From contig NZ_JBIGHV010000007.1 of the NCBI RefSeq assembly GCF_043555835.1, positions 186,001 through 250,000 on the forward strand: a stretch of DNA of 64,000 nucleotides, given 5' to 3'. Origin of the DNA: Pelomonas parva (GTDB lineage: Bacteria; Pseudomonadota; Gammaproteobacteria; Burkholderiales; Burkholderiaceae_C). Positions within the stretch are counted from its first letter, which is position 1, and every line of letters begins with the position of its first letter. The position numbers were made by a program, and so were the translations under genes. The notes beneath the pieces are model-generated. The model had not been told where the DNA came from and ran no database searches. It worked only from the letters and a program-made list of their open reading frames with translations. Shown in pieces: positions 1 to 9,004 of this stretch.

Positions 1-3
1 CTG

Positions 4-903
4 GTGACCGCGCGCGGCGACCCCGACTTCGACGTGAAGCACCTCGTGTTCGTGATGCACGGCATCCGCGACGAGGGCTTCTGGACGGAGCGCCTGGGCG
101 GGCGGGTGCGCGACCAGTTGCTGACCCAGCCGGACTGCCAGCCCGGCGAGGGCAAGCCGCCTTGCAAGGTGAAGCTGGAGGTGTCGTCCTATGGCTACTT
201 CCCGATGCTGTCGTTCCTGAAGCCCGGCGCGCGAGACGAGAAGGTCGAGTGGCTGATGGACCGCTACGCCGAGGCACGCGCGCAATACCCCAACGCCAAG
301 TTCTATTACGTAGGGCACAGCCACGGCACCTACCTGCTGAAGGAGGCATTGAAGAAGTACGAGTCGGTGCGCTTCGAGCGGGTGGCGCTGGCCGGCAGTG
401 TGCTGCGCACCGACCAGGACTGGCTGGCGCTGCTGAAGACCGGCCGCATCAAGGGCGTGCTGAACCTGAGCGCGGATGCGGACTGGGTGGTCGCGTTCTT
501 CCCCAACGCGCTGGAGCAACTGGGCCTGCAGGACATGGGCGGTGCGGGCTTCTACGGCTTCAGCAAACACGACTCGCAGGGCTTCGAGCAGTTCCCCAAG
601 GACGCCGCATCCTGGGTGGGCGGCGGCCACGGGGCGGCGGTGTCCGAGGACTGGTGGGACCACGTGGCCGGCTTCATCGCGACGGGCCGGCGGCCCACGC
701 CGGATGGCGAACTGCTGCGGGAGAAGCCGCACTGGCTGGTCGAGGCCGGCGGGCGTGTGGCGCCCGCCATCTGGCTGCTGCTCGCGACCGTGGTGGTGCT
801 GGGCGTCTGGCTCATCGTGCGCAGCAAGCTGCGCGAGTGGGCCAAGACCTTGGCGTTGATCAGCTACGCCGGAGGTGTCTGGTTCGTGCTGACGTCGGTG
901 TAG
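4..903 (+). CDS. alpha/beta hydrolase with C-terminal membrane anchor (possibly 5'-partial)
   Basis: Seen: an alpha/beta-hydrolase-type protein of at least 299 aa. An early HG dipeptide (VMHGIRDEGFW) resembles an oxyanion-hole segment. A nucleophile elbow GHSHG follows at about residue 105, and a late His lies in the GGGH stretch near residue 210. Two hydrophobic segments at the C-terminus (about 250-270 and 280-299) would tether the enzyme to the inner membrane with the catalytic domain at the N-terminal side. The first usable start is a GTG three bases into the window and no ribosome-binding site is visible, so the gene may begin further upstream. Family knowledge: such proteins act as esterases or lipases, but the substrate cannot be inferred. 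It lies next to a broken transposase and a conjugation module, so it may be cargo or flanking chromosome. Confidence 0.6.
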   Translation: MTARGDPDFDVKHLVFVMHGIRDEGFWTERLGGRVRDQLLTQPDCQPGEGKPPCKVKLEVSSYGYFPMLSFLKPGARDEKVEWLMDRYAEARAQYPNAKFYYVGHSHGTYLLKEALKKYESVRFERVALAGSVLRTDQDWLALLKTGRIKGVLNLSADADWVVAFFPNALEQLGLQDMGGAGFYGFSKHDSQGFEQFPKDAASWVGGGHGAAVSEDWWDHVAGFIATGRRPTPDGELLREKPHWLVEAGGRVAPAIWLLLATVVVLGVWLIVRSKLREWAKTLALISYAGGVWFVLTSV

Positions 904-911
904 GACCTCAC

Positions 912-1191
912 CACACCGTCAGCGGGTCGCTCGCCACCATGCCGCTGCCCGCGCACATTGACGCCCAGCAGGTGATGGCGCTGTATGCCGGCCACGACAC
1001 GTACGAGTAGTCGCACGTGGAGTTCAAGATCGACCTGGACCTCACGCGGCTGCCCTCGGGCAAGGTCGACACCAACGCGCCGGTGTGTCGGCTTGCCGCG
1101 CTGGCTGTGAACATGCTGCGGCTGATGGGCCAGCGAGGGCGCCGGGGGCTGACGCACCGGTGCGGCACGCGGCCAAGCGCCGGCGTATATA
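912..1191 (+). pseudogene. IS1380-family transposase C-terminal remnant
   Basis: Seen: the translation reads into VEFKIDLDLTRLPSGKVDTN followed by a segment ending LRLMGQ. This matches the conserved end of IS1380-type transposases (HSEFKTDLDLERLPSGKF-TNALVLALA...N-LR-LGQ). The expected Gln codon just before this block is an in-frame TAG at 1008-1010. A frameshift near 1145 moves the final APVRHAAKRRR stretch into another frame. The N-terminal roughly 380 residues are missing. It is therefore a dead fragment. It ends directly against the relaxase stop codon and so marks one edge of the conjugation module. Confidence 0.7.
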
Positions 1192-1193
1192 GA

Positions 1194-2192
1194 TCAACGC
1201 GTCATCTCGGGCCCCGGTTCGATACGACTCGACGCGCGTCCCAGCGAGGGCTCCGGCCAACGCTGCGAGGCGGTGTCGGCTTGCCGGTCGTACTTGCCGA
1301 CAACCTCTCGAAAAAACGGCGAGCGGCGAACAAAGCCTGCGATGTGGTCTGCAAGACTGCGGTCCTGCGGGCTTTGCGACTCCGCGAGGGCGCTCATGAT
1401 GTTTGACCAGGCTTGCATCGCCTGCGCGCGGCTCTTCATGTAGTTCTCTCCCGTCCTGGTCGGCTCTGAGGCGGTGCGCAGTACCCCGCTTTCCTTTGCT
1501 CTCAGGCGCCAGAGCACCTCGTAGTTGCGGTTCTCGCCGCGCGTGGACTGCCTTGTTGCCTCAACGTCGGCACCGCGCGCGCGCAGCTTTTCCGCAAAGG
1601 TCTCTCGCCAGCGCAAATTTCCTACCCAGGGGCGCATCCTTTCGCCCGAGACGGCCTCGGCTTTGACGACAAGGTGAACGTGAGGGCTGGCCTGATGTTC
1701 ATGCAGGACCATCACGTAGCGGTGCCCAGCCAGGCTCGCTTTGGCGAAGTCGCGCGCGGCGTCCCGGATGACGCCCGGGGAAAAACCTTCGGGAAGGGAC
1801 AAGAGGATGTTGAAGGCCTCCCGGCGGCTTGAAACATCCTCGATCAAAGATCCGCCGTAACGCCACTGGTTGACGATGTCGTGTACTGAATCGCGTCCGG
1901 TCCGTAACTCACCGCGGTCATCTTCCATCTCAAGCTGGCCGTTCCTGCTGATGTAGCGGAAATGAGCCGCAATAGCCCGCATGCCTCGGCCGCCGCCCGC
2001 GAGCTTCACGATTACCTGAGGCGCCTGCCTGACTACGGTGGCCTCGATGCGTCTACGGACGCTTTCCGCACGCACGTGCAGCGACCCGTGCAGCCTTGGC
2101 GGCAGATCCGGGCTGACGATTCGGTTCTGCGGAAAAAACAGGCGCTCTCCCCACTGCACCAGGACGGCGTCCACCCTTTGACCGTCCATCAT
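1194..2192 (-). CDS. relaxase / mobilization nuclease (VirD2/MobP-like)
   Basis: This enzyme would nick the conjugative DNA at oriT, stay bound to the 5' end and be recruited by the coupling protein. Seen: 332 aa, with a candidate catalytic Tyr80 in HFRYISRNG and the metal-binding His triad motif HEHQASPHVH at about 164-173 (the family H-x-D/E...PH-x-H signature). The Gly-rich segment before the Tyr (AGGGRG) is typical of this relaxase group in Burkholderiales. No C-terminal helicase or primase domain is present, and the length suits a compact mobilization relaxase. Its ATG overlaps the stop of the upstream MobC-like gene (ATGA), so the two are probably translationally coupled. It is the last gene of the minus-strand transfer operon and ends at the transposase remnant. 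Confidence 0.85.
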   Translation of the reverse strand: MMDGQRVDAVLVQWGERLFFPQNRIVSPDLPPRLHGSLHVRAESVRRRIEATVVRQAPQVIVKLAGGGRGMRAIAAHFRYISRNGQLEMEDDRGELRTGRDSVHDIVNQWRYGGSLIEDVSSRREAFNILLSLPEGFSPGVIRDAARDFAKASLAGHRYVMVLHEHQASPHVHLVVKAEAVSGERMRPWVGNLRWRETFAEKLRARGADVEATRQSTRGENRNYEVLWRLRAKESGVLRTASEPTRTGENYMKSRAQAMQAWSNIMSALAESQSPQDRSLADHIAGFVRRSPFFREVVGKYDRQADTASQRWPEPSLGRASSRIEPGPEMTR

Positions 2193-2857
2193 GTTGGCCT
2201 CCTCCAGACTCTGACTGCGGTGAGGGTTGCCGCCGCGACCTTCAGGTGGGCTTGAATGTCACTTGTCAAGGACTGAAGCTTGGCTCGATACCCATCAATC
2301 TGAGTGGATGGCGCTGAGCTGAGAAGGCGCATAAATGCGTTGAGATCAGCGGTTGTCGCTGCAAGCTGATCCGTCGACGCCCGCAGCGCGGAAACCAGCG
2401 CGGCATGATCTGATGGCATCGCCGCAGGTGGGTCGCCATCCAACAGTGCTCTCAAATACTCGGGCTTAGAGACGCCAGATGCCCTCGCGCAGCTCGCCAA
2501 CTTCAGATCCTGCGGCGTCGACAGACGCACATTTACCTGGGTGATCAAGCAAGCCCTTGGTGCTTGGATTTCCGACAATGCGCCCGGCTCGATTGCTTCC
2601 TCTCTGGCCATGCGGGCCAACTCGCTGCGTACGAGGCCGGCGGGTGTCGTTCCCCTGCGGGCGGCCAGGGCCCGAACATAGGGGCCGAGGCCGCGCAGTC
2701 TGACAGAGAGTCGGTCTGCCTTCACCAGCCCCTCAGTCCGTTCTGTGCCTTCAAGATGTTTCGGGATCGGCGTGACAGCTTCGTTTGCCGAGCCGCTGAA
2801 CGCTGGAGACTGACAACCTGCCGAACTCGGCGTTCTGATCAGATTCGGTGAGTGCAT
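2189..2857 (-). CDS. MobC-like relaxosome accessory protein
   Basis: Likely an oriT-binding accessory factor that helps the relaxase load. Seen: 222 aa. A central segment (about 95-150: NVRLSTPQDLKLASCARASGVS...YLRALLDG) has the ribbon-helix-helix/MobC style, in which a short beta stretch is followed by two helices. A C-terminal helical tail is rich in Ala and Leu. The ATG at 2857 is chosen over an adjacent TTG because a GAGGAG ribosome-binding site sits about 7 bases upstream. The stop overlaps the relaxase start by 4 bases. The assignment rests on position beside the relaxase and on domain style, not on a diagnostic motif. Confidence 0.65.
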   Translation of the reverse strand: MHSPNLIRTPSSAGCQSPAFSGSANEAVTPIPKHLEGTERTEGLVKADRLSVRLRGLGPYVRALAARRGTTPAGLVRSELARMAREEAIEPGALSEIQAPRACLITQVNVRLSTPQDLKLASCARASGVSKPEYLRALLDGDPPAAMPSDHAALVSALRASTDQLAATTADLNAFMRLLSSAPSTQIDGYRAKLQSLTSDIQAHLKVAAATLTAVRVWRRPT

Positions 2858-2909
2858 CAAGGGCTCCTCGTTTCGTTGCCGTGCTGCAGCTGGCCCAGGT
2901 CCGTGAGAC

Positions 2910-3557
2910 TCAGTTTCCGCGCAAGTCCGTGGTCACGGACATTGGCGCGGCTTGATAGATCTCTATTTCGACTCGTCGGTTGAGGGCGCGACCGGAACTG
3001 CTCGAGTTGTCCGCAACGTGGTCACCTGCGGGCTGGTAGGTCGCGCGGATGCGGGTCGCCTGCACGCCGGCTGCGATGAGGAAGTCGCGCACGGCTGCTG
3101 CCCGCATGCGTGCAACTCTTGCTTCTGCGGCGGTATCGGAGACGCCATCGGTCCTGCCGCGCACTGCGATCAGCGGCGCAGATTTCGCGTCATCGATCAG
3201 TGCCTTGGCAGCCTGAGCGGGCAGGTTGAGTTGGCCGCTCCCGAACTCGAAGTGCACCGTGTGGACACGATTGCCTGGTGAAGACTGTGGGTCGTGTGCC
3301 TGCATGTTCGCCAGTGCCTGCTGCCAGGCCTTGATGTCGGCCAATGCCATGGCGCCCGACCTGAGTCGGTCGGCCTCTGTTGCGAGCAGTTGGCTCTTCG
3401 CGAGGTCGTGCTTGCACTGCTGAAGTCCAATTGCAACGACTGAGTTGGCGGGGCGTCTGGTCGATTCGTCGACGGTGGGTGGCTTGGGGGCCGTACCGCA
3501 GGACGCAAGCATCGCAGCCAACGTCAATGATGATCCAAGCAGCAGTAAGTTGCGCAT
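2910..3557 (-). CDS. OmpA-like lipoprotein of the transfer operon
   Basis: Seen: 215 aa with a lipoprotein signal peptide (MRNLLLLGSSLTLAAMLASC, lipobox LASC, acylated Cys20). A linker follows, then a C-terminal OmpA/MotB-type peptidoglycan-binding domain beginning VHFEFGSGQLN. That domain includes the GRTDG segment and the closing NRRVEIEI. The start is set by a near-perfect ribosome-binding site (AAGGAG) 8 bases upstream. The gene lies 10 bases after the coupling-protein gene in the same operon. Inference: it anchors the secretion machinery to peptidoglycan and outer membrane, perhaps standing in for the small VirB7 lipoprotein, which is otherwise not seen. OmpA-domain lipoproteins are known in other type IV systems, for example DotK of the Dot/Icm system. 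Confidence 0.8.
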   Translation of the reverse strand: MRNLLLLGSSLTLAAMLASCGTAPKPPTVDESTRRPANSVVAIGLQQCKHDLAKSQLLATEADRLRSGAMALADIKAWQQALANMQAHDPQSSPGNRVHTVHFEFGSGQLNLPAQAAKALIDDAKSAPLIAVRGRTDGVSDTAAEARVARMRAAAVRDFLIAAGVQATRIRATYQPAGDHVADNSSSSGRALNRRVEIEIYQAAPMSVTTDLRGN

Positions 3558-3567
3558 GGCGGTCTCC

Positions 3568-5568
3568 TTAGGTTCGAATGCCTGGAAAGCGGCCGCTGTC
3601 TTCTGGTGGCAGCCGATCCGTCGCCACTGAACGCCCGCCATTGCTTGTGTCCGCGGCAATGCTGCGGCGGTCGGAGTTGTCGGGGCTTCCGAAAATGTCG
3701 ACAAGGACTTCGGCCAGGCGTTCGTTCTTGCCGTCGATGTTCGCGCCGCGCTGGTCCTGCTGCTGCGGACCAGCCGGCTCCGTTCCACCCTGCGGTGCCC
3801 GCCTCTTGTCGAAGGTCTGCCATTGACGCTGAACCCGGGCCAGGTGGCCATGCACGTCCATCACCGGCACGGTGGGCGGAGGAAGCAGGCGTGCCAAGAA
3901 TTCGTTCTCACGGTAGTAGCAGATCTTCTCGCCGAGGATGGGTTTGCAGTTTTCGAGAATGATGGCCAGGCGTGCGCTGCCCAGCTCTTTGATCTCCTGT
4001 GGCAGTAGCAAGGCCCTGCGTTGGTCGCTCTCGTTGCGGCTAACGCTGCTATGACCGTGCGCACCGAACGAGCTGCTGCGACCACGCGATGTCGCCAGCT
4101 CGGTGAATTGCCCGAGCATGGCGCTGTACTCATCGGCGTCGCGTTGTTCTCGCGGCGCATACAGAATCTGCAGGCCATGGTTGGTGGCGAAGGTGCGTGC
4201 CTCCTTGTCGCCATAGACAGAGTCGAGTTGCGACATCGCCTGCACGACCGTCAGGAGGCGCAGGTTGTAGCCGGCCAGGAAGGGGGCTGCGGTGACGATC
4301 GCGGCAATACGTCCGAGAGCAGTGAACTCGTCGTTGACCAGCAGGCACTGGAACTTCAGGGTTTTGTCTTGCTGCGGCAGATGCTCGGTATTGAGGCTGA
4401 TCAGCTGCGACAGGAAGAGGTTCAGCAGTGGACGGGCGTTGGCCAAGCGATTTGGCGGTACGCGCAGGTAGATGGAGATTCGACGGCGGCGGACATCTTC
4501 CAGCCGGAAATCGTCTGCGCTGGTTGCTGCATCCACGATGGCATCCGCGAAGATGGTCAGCGGGGCCAAGAAGGTGGCGACGATGCTTGAGAGCGTGTTT
4601 TCGGAGGTGCTCAGAACACGTTGCAGCGCCTCCCTGCATTCCTCGCTGAATGGTCGTTGCGTGTTCTTACGCGCGGCAACTAGTCCGTCCACATGATCCC
4701 GCAGCGGCCGTCCCTTGCCGGAGGCTTGGCGCAGCATCTCGCCGACGGTCCGTGGCAGTTCAGGCGTCTCCAGCAACAGCAGCCCCAGGGCCAGAAAAAG
4801 GTTGCGTGCCTGGTCATTGAAGAAGGCCTCGGATGGGGTGCCGCTGCCGTCGTTCGGATAGAACACCTGGCCGATGCTCAGCAGGTCGCCGACGCGATGC
4901 ATTGGGTTGGACCGAACGGCGGTGAGTGGGTTCCAACGGTGGCTACGGGCGTGGCCGTCGAACGGGGAAAACGCATAGACGGGTTGTCCGTGCGCCGAGC
5001 GATACCCAGCGGTGATGTCAAAGTTCTCGCCCTTGATGTCGAGGACGACCACGGAGTGCGGCCAGTTCAGCAGGTTGGGGATGACGACACCAACGCCCTT
5101 GCCGCTGCGCGTGGGTGCCGAGAGCATCACGGACAGCTGGCCGCAAAGGCTCAGGTATTGGCCTCGGTAGCGCCCAACCAGGATGCCCGGCTGTCCACCC
5201 GATGTCAGGCCGGCCCTGGCCACTTCGGCTGGCGTGGCGAATCTCGCATCGCCGTGCAGTGGGCGCCTTCGGCGTGCTGCCGCGACCATGCTTGCCGGTA
5301 GCACCACCAGCAGGGCACCCGCTGCTGCAGCCATCGAGCCCAGGAGCTTCTTGCGAAGCGCGGGTTCATCGGCATACAGCTGCCAGTAGCGAATGATGCT
5401 GGTCAACCTGGCCTGCGCAGGGTTGGCCTTGTTCAAGAGCAGGAACAGCACGGCAGACAGGTATAGGGCTGCGCATGCAAGCGCCGCGTAGGCCGCCACC
5501 GCGAACGCCACGGCAGTCACTTTGCGGCTGACCGACCATGGTGCAGAGGGCAGGGGAGGGCTGCTCAT
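3568..5568 (-). CDS. traG: type IV coupling protein VirD4/TraG
   Basis: Inner-membrane hexameric ATPase that hands the relaxase-DNA complex to the type IV channel. Seen: 666 aa, with two N-terminal membrane helices (about 18-45 and 77-97). The Walker A motif (APTRSGKG) is at about 151-158 and is followed by the TraG hallmark VVLDIKGENFD. Later comes the Walker B-like LLVNDEFTALG. The length is normal for the family. The ATG at 5568 is preferred over a GTG three codons earlier because it overlaps the virB11 stop as ATGA, the coupling style used throughout this operon. The C-terminal about 90 residues are hydrophilic and Gln/Arg-rich and may form the variable all-alpha or tail region that recognises the relaxosome. 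Confidence 0.93.
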   Translation of the reverse strand: MSSPPLPSAPWSVSRKVTAVAFAVAAYAALACAALYLSAVLFLLLNKANPAQARLTSIIRYWQLYADEPALRKKLLGSMAAAAGALLVVLPASMVAAARRRRPLHGDARFATPAEVARAGLTSGGQPGILVGRYRGQYLSLCGQLSVMLSAPTRSGKGVGVVIPNLLNWPHSVVVLDIKGENFDITAGYRSAHGQPVYAFSPFDGHARSHRWNPLTAVRSNPMHRVGDLLSIGQVFYPNDGSGTPSEAFFNDQARNLFLALGLLLLETPELPRTVGEMLRQASGKGRPLRDHVDGLVAARKNTQRPFSEECREALQRVLSTSENTLSSIVATFLAPLTIFADAIVDAATSADDFRLEDVRRRRISIYLRVPPNRLANARPLLNLFLSQLISLNTEHLPQQDKTLKFQCLLVNDEFTALGRIAAIVTAAPFLAGYNLRLLTVVQAMSQLDSVYGDKEARTFATNHGLQILYAPREQRDADEYSAMLGQFTELATSRGRSSSFGAHGHSSVSRNESDQRRALLLPQEIKELGSARLAIILENCKPILGEKICYYRENEFLARLLPPPTVPVMDVHGHLARVQRQWQTFDKRRAPQGGTEPAGPQQQDQRGANIDGKNERLAEVLVDIFGSPDNSDRRSIAADTSNGGRSVATDRLPPEDSGRFPGIRT

Positions 5569-6647
5569 GACGAACACGCTCGGCTGGCACCCGCGCTCGC
5601 CAGCCTGTGGGCGCGAGGGACATAGTGCATCTCGGAGATAAACCGTCTGTGCCCGTCACGGTCGAATTGCACGACGACGTCGACGACGAGGCTGAGCAGG
5701 CGCTTGATCTCTTCCATGGCGAGGCCGCCGCCGGCGCCGGATTCTCGAATCATCAGCGCCATCTGCTCGAAAGCCAGCCCGCAGCTGCCCGAGTGGACGC
5801 TGGTGATGCTGCCCGGATGTCCGGACGCAGCCATACGGACGAAGTGAAAGCACTCGTCACCGCGAACTTCCGCCAGAAAGATCCTGTCGGGCTTCATGCG
5901 CAAGCAGGCTTCCAGCAAGGACTTCGCCGTCACGCGCGCCGCACCCTGGCCGTCCTTGCTGTAGAACAGGTGAACGGCATTGGGGTGGTTGGGCAGGGTC
6001 AGCTCTGCAGCGTCCTGGATCGTGATCAGGCGTTCATCCCTCGGCACCTCCTCAATCAGCCCCTTCATGAATGTTGTCTTGCCTGAACCCGTACTGCCGC
6101 TGACCACAATGGTTTGCCGCTGGCGGACGGCCATGCGCAGAAAGTCGGCGTAGCGGCGCGCTACAAGCAGCTTCACGAGCGCCGTCTCGAACGGCTGGAC
6201 CGCGCCGGCGCTTTGCGCCGCTGAGGCGGTGAGCGCAAAGAGGCCCTCTCGCTCGAAGTCGTCGAGGCGCTTGATCAGCAGCGAAGGTTTGCGGATCGTG
6301 ATCGACACGGTGCCGCGCGGCACTGCGGGCGGAATGGCGAACTGCACGCGCTCGCCGGTGGGCAGCGTGGCAGACAGAAGTGGGCGCTCTTGGTTGACCT
6401 GCTGTTCGCAGAACGTTGCAACAGCATGGGCCAGCGAAAGGCAACGTTCCTGTGTCATGTCTTCAGCGGGGACCGAAACCCAGCCCGACGTGGTCTCGAC
6501 CATCAGCTGGCCAGGCTTGTTGACGCAGACCTCGAGGACGTCAGGTGCGTCCAGCTGCTCGCGAAGCGGGCGAAGAAACTCGATCACCGAGGTGGCGTCA
6601 CCCTGCCACACGGGGTTTGCCAGGCTGAGTTCCAAGCAGGTGTCCAT
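5565..6647 (-). CDS. virB11: type IV secretion ATPase VirB11/TrbB
   Basis: Cytoplasmic hexameric traffic ATPase that energises pilus assembly and substrate transfer. Seen: 360 aa with Walker A GSTGSGKTT at about 184-192, preceded by the family's ITIRKPS strand. The acidic Asp box (ERLITIQDAAEL) and His box (ASGHPGSITSVHSG) follow in the right order. Length is typical. The start ATG is 3 bases from the virB10 stop, and the stop overlaps the traG start. The N-terminal domain (about 20-110) shows the usual VirB11 fold with the VEVCVNKPGQ-like strand. No missing motif was noticed. Confidence 0.93.
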   Translation of the reverse strand: MDTCLELSLANPVWQGDATSVIEFLRPLREQLDAPDVLEVCVNKPGQLMVETTSGWVSVPAEDMTQERCLSLAHAVATFCEQQVNQERPLLSATLPTGERVQFAIPPAVPRGTVSITIRKPSLLIKRLDDFEREGLFALTASAAQSAGAVQPFETALVKLLVARRYADFLRMAVRQRQTIVVSGSTGSGKTTFMKGLIEEVPRDERLITIQDAAELTLPNHPNAVHLFYSKDGQGAARVTAKSLLEACLRMKPDRIFLAEVRGDECFHFVRMAASGHPGSITSVHSGSCGLAFEQMALMIRESGAGGGLAMEEIKRLLSLVVDVVVQFDRDGHRRFISEMHYVPRAHRLASAGASRACSS

Positions 6648-6650
6648 GGC

Positions 6651-8096
6651 TCAACGGTCCGGTGCGTTGCCGGCAGTGGGCACCAGCTCGTAGACGGACG
6701 AGAAGTCGACGTCCCGAGCGACGTAGATGCCGACGATGGCGCCCTGGTTCTGGTAAATCAAGGGCGGAATGTTGATCGTGCTGTCCAACACCTTCTCGGC
6801 CAGCTTGCTGGTGTTGGACGTCGTGGACGGCAACACGAAGGTGTCGCCCTGGCGGTCGTTGGATTGGTTCTGGATGACGAGCTTCACGGTGTCGTCGATC
6901 AGAGAAAGCAACATGGCGGCACCGACGCGTTCTGACCAGCGGCGGTCGACGTGGCCGTCGATTCCCGACTCACCCAGCATGCCCGTCGCGGGTGAATCCA
7001 GGTCCACCGTGACGCCCAAGGGGGTGCGTAGGCGTGTCCACAACACCGGAATGCGAACCGTACCCGGCCTGACCGACGTGATGCGGTACTCACCGTCCAG
7101 ATGAGAGCCCCGTTCGATCAGCAGCACACGGCCGTCTTCGCTGTACAGGTTGCGCAGAACCTGGCAGCCAACAAGGCCAGACGCCGCGCTGATGATGCGG
7201 GTCTTCAGGGCGCAGGTGAACGCGGTGCCCTTTGGCAGGATCAGGCTCCGGGTGCCAAGCATGCCTGCGTGGACCTTGGGCGCCGACGTGCCTAGAAGCT
7301 GCCCGCCGAACAGTCCGGGTGGTGGCGGGTGGCCCGCGTCGACCGCGCCACGCCCCATCGGCAAACCCAGCATTGCGCTGGGTGGATCCGCTGCGGAGCT
7401 GCCCTGGGTGGAGAACTCGGCAGTCTTTGTCAGGTTGTCCAGCAGTCCTTGCAACTGTCGCTGGTAAGCCTGCAGGTTTCGCGAGGTCGCTGTGATGGGG
7501 TCCGTTGAGTCGGTCCCGTCGTCGACCGGTTCATTCGGGGTGCTTTCGGTGTTCTGGGCGTTCTGAGTCGTCTGCCGGTGAGCTGGCTCACTGGGTTGCC
7601 TGGCGTTGGGCCGGACACTGACGAGCATGACTGGTGCGTCCTCGGGCAAAGAGGCCTTCGCGTCCTTGCCACCCTGCCGACCGTCGCCTGTATGGCGTAT
7701 GCCGAGGGGCTCCGCAAGTTCTTCCTCCGTCGGCGTGATCGCCGGTACCTTCAACTCGGGCGTCGTTTTTGTAGCGCTCGCTTGCTGCGCAGGCATCTCA
7801 AGCTTGCGCGGCTCAGTCGCTGCCGCCGTGGGGATGTCCCGCGTCTGCTTGCGGCCCTGTGCGTCCGGATTGCTTCTGATGGTCGAGTAGCGCTTGATGG
7901 CAAAGGCTGATACCGCGACCAGGCTCACGATGAGCAGGGCGACGGCCAGCAAGCCTTTCGTGGATAACGCCGCCTTTTTTGGCGCAGCGACATTGGGGAT
8001 GCCGAACTCACCTGGCAGTGGCGCGAGGGTGTCGCCCTGACGGCTGTTGCCGTCGGGATGGCCTCCCGGGGCGGCGTCATGTGCGCCCGCAGTCAT
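6651..8096 (-). CDS. virB10: type IV secretion protein VirB10/TrbI
   Basis: Core-complex protein spanning from the inner to the outer membrane. Seen: 481 aa with a short cytoplasmic N-terminus, one membrane helix at about 44-66 and a long Pro/Glu/Thr-rich periplasmic linker (about 70-230). The C-terminal TrbI domain (about 270-470) contains the conserved ILPKGTAFTCALKTRI strand, the LLIERGS segment and the antenna-region helix. Its start overlaps the virB9 stop (ATGA). Length and domain order are normal for VirB10. Confidence 0.92.
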   Translation of the reverse strand: MTAGAHDAAPGGHPDGNSRQGDTLAPLPGEFGIPNVAAPKKAALSTKGLLAVALLIVSLVAVSAFAIKRYSTIRSNPDAQGRKQTRDIPTAAATEPRKLEMPAQQASATKTTPELKVPAITPTEEELAEPLGIRHTGDGRQGGKDAKASLPEDAPVMLVSVRPNARQPSEPAHRQTTQNAQNTESTPNEPVDDGTDSTDPITATSRNLQAYQRQLQGLLDNLTKTAEFSTQGSSAADPPSAMLGLPMGRGAVDAGHPPPPGLFGGQLLGTSAPKVHAGMLGTRSLILPKGTAFTCALKTRIISAASGLVGCQVLRNLYSEDGRVLLIERGSHLDGEYRITSVRPGTVRIPVLWTRLRTPLGVTVDLDSPATGMLGESGIDGHVDRRWSERVGAAMLLSLIDDTVKLVIQNQSNDRQGDTFVLPSTTSNTSKLAEKVLDSTINIPPLIYQNQGAIVGIYVARDVDFSSVYELVPTAGNAPDR

Positions 8097-9004
8097 GGCC
8101 TTCCCACCTTGGTGGTCGCAGCAGTGACAGACTGCTCGGGTTTGAGCATCCGTTCAACGCCGGGAACCGTGGTGCCATGGTCGGATGGCACACCTTCGAG
8201 ATCGAAGGCTTCGTTCCAGATGCCCACCACGGCAGACCCCGCCCGCAGGACGAGGCGCCGGCTGACGCGGTCCACCACCAGCAGGTCTTCCTCCATGCGC
8301 GTGTTGACGAGGGTTTCCTGGCCATCACCGAGAACATGGAACACGGCAGGCACCTCGCGGTTTGCGGGGAAGCGCAAGTAGGTGAACCGCCCGTCATCGA
8401 AGAGCAGCGTGGGGACGATGTCCTCAGAGCCCTGACCTTCGGCGAGGCTGTACTGGGTGTTGACAACCTTGGGCTTGGCCTGGAGACGCTCGGCGACGAG
8501 CAGTTCGGGCGGCGGCGGGAGTGGGATGACGGGCAGTGGGGGAAGCTGCAAGCTGACCGGTGGAATGGGCCGCGCGGCAAGCGTAGTGGGAGTGGGTACC
8601 TTCACGATGAGTCGGTAGATCGGCTCCCGGCGGTCGCCATCAGCCAGCACCACCAGCCGCAAGGCGTGGTGCCGACGGTTGGTGACGATGGCCAGGTTGT
8701 TGGCAGCACCCGCGGTGCTCTTTGGCTTCACGAACAGTGTTCGCCCGCCGGGCTGTGCAGCAATGCACCACGCGGCGTCGGCCTTTGCGCAGTCAGCACT
8801 CAAGCCAGCGCCGACCTCGGTGATGGTTTCGTCAGCACCCAGGACCACCAGCGTGACAACACCGCGCTTGACCGGCACGGTCACGACACCGCGGGGGTCG
8901 TACATGACCTCGCGCAGGCGCGGATCGTTGGAGCCACTGGCTGCGACCAGCGCGGAACCCAGCAGCAGCGGGAACGCGACGATGGAGCGAGGTGTGGCGT
9001 TCAT
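8093..9004 (-). CDS. virB9: type IV secretion protein VirB9/TrbG
   Basis: Periplasmic/outer-membrane core-complex partner of VirB10. Seen: 303 aa with an N-terminal signal peptide (MNATPRSIVAFPLLLGSALVAASG). An N-terminal beta domain runs over about 25-140 and a C-terminal CagX/VirB9 domain over about 180-290. The latter carries the typical NTQYSLAEG start, the TLLFDDGRFTYLRFP strand and the ENLLVVD-like segment. Both ends overlap neighbouring genes by 4 bases (ATGA), which argues for a single polycistronic transcript. Confidence 0.92.
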   Translation of the reverse strand: MNATPRSIVAFPLLLGSALVAASGSNDPRLREVMYDPRGVVTVPVKRGVVTLVVLGADETITEVGAGLSADCAKADAAWCIAAQPGGRTLFVKPKSTAGAANNLAIVTNRRHHALRLVVLADGDRREPIYRLIVKVPTPTTLAARPIPPVSLQLPPLPVIPLPPPPELLVAERLQAKPKVVNTQYSLAEGQGSEDIVPTLLFDDGRFTYLRFPANREVPAVFHVLGDGQETLVNTRMEEDLLVVDRVSRRLVLRAGSAVVGIWNEAFDLEGVPSDHGTTVPGVERMLKPEQSVTAATTKVGRP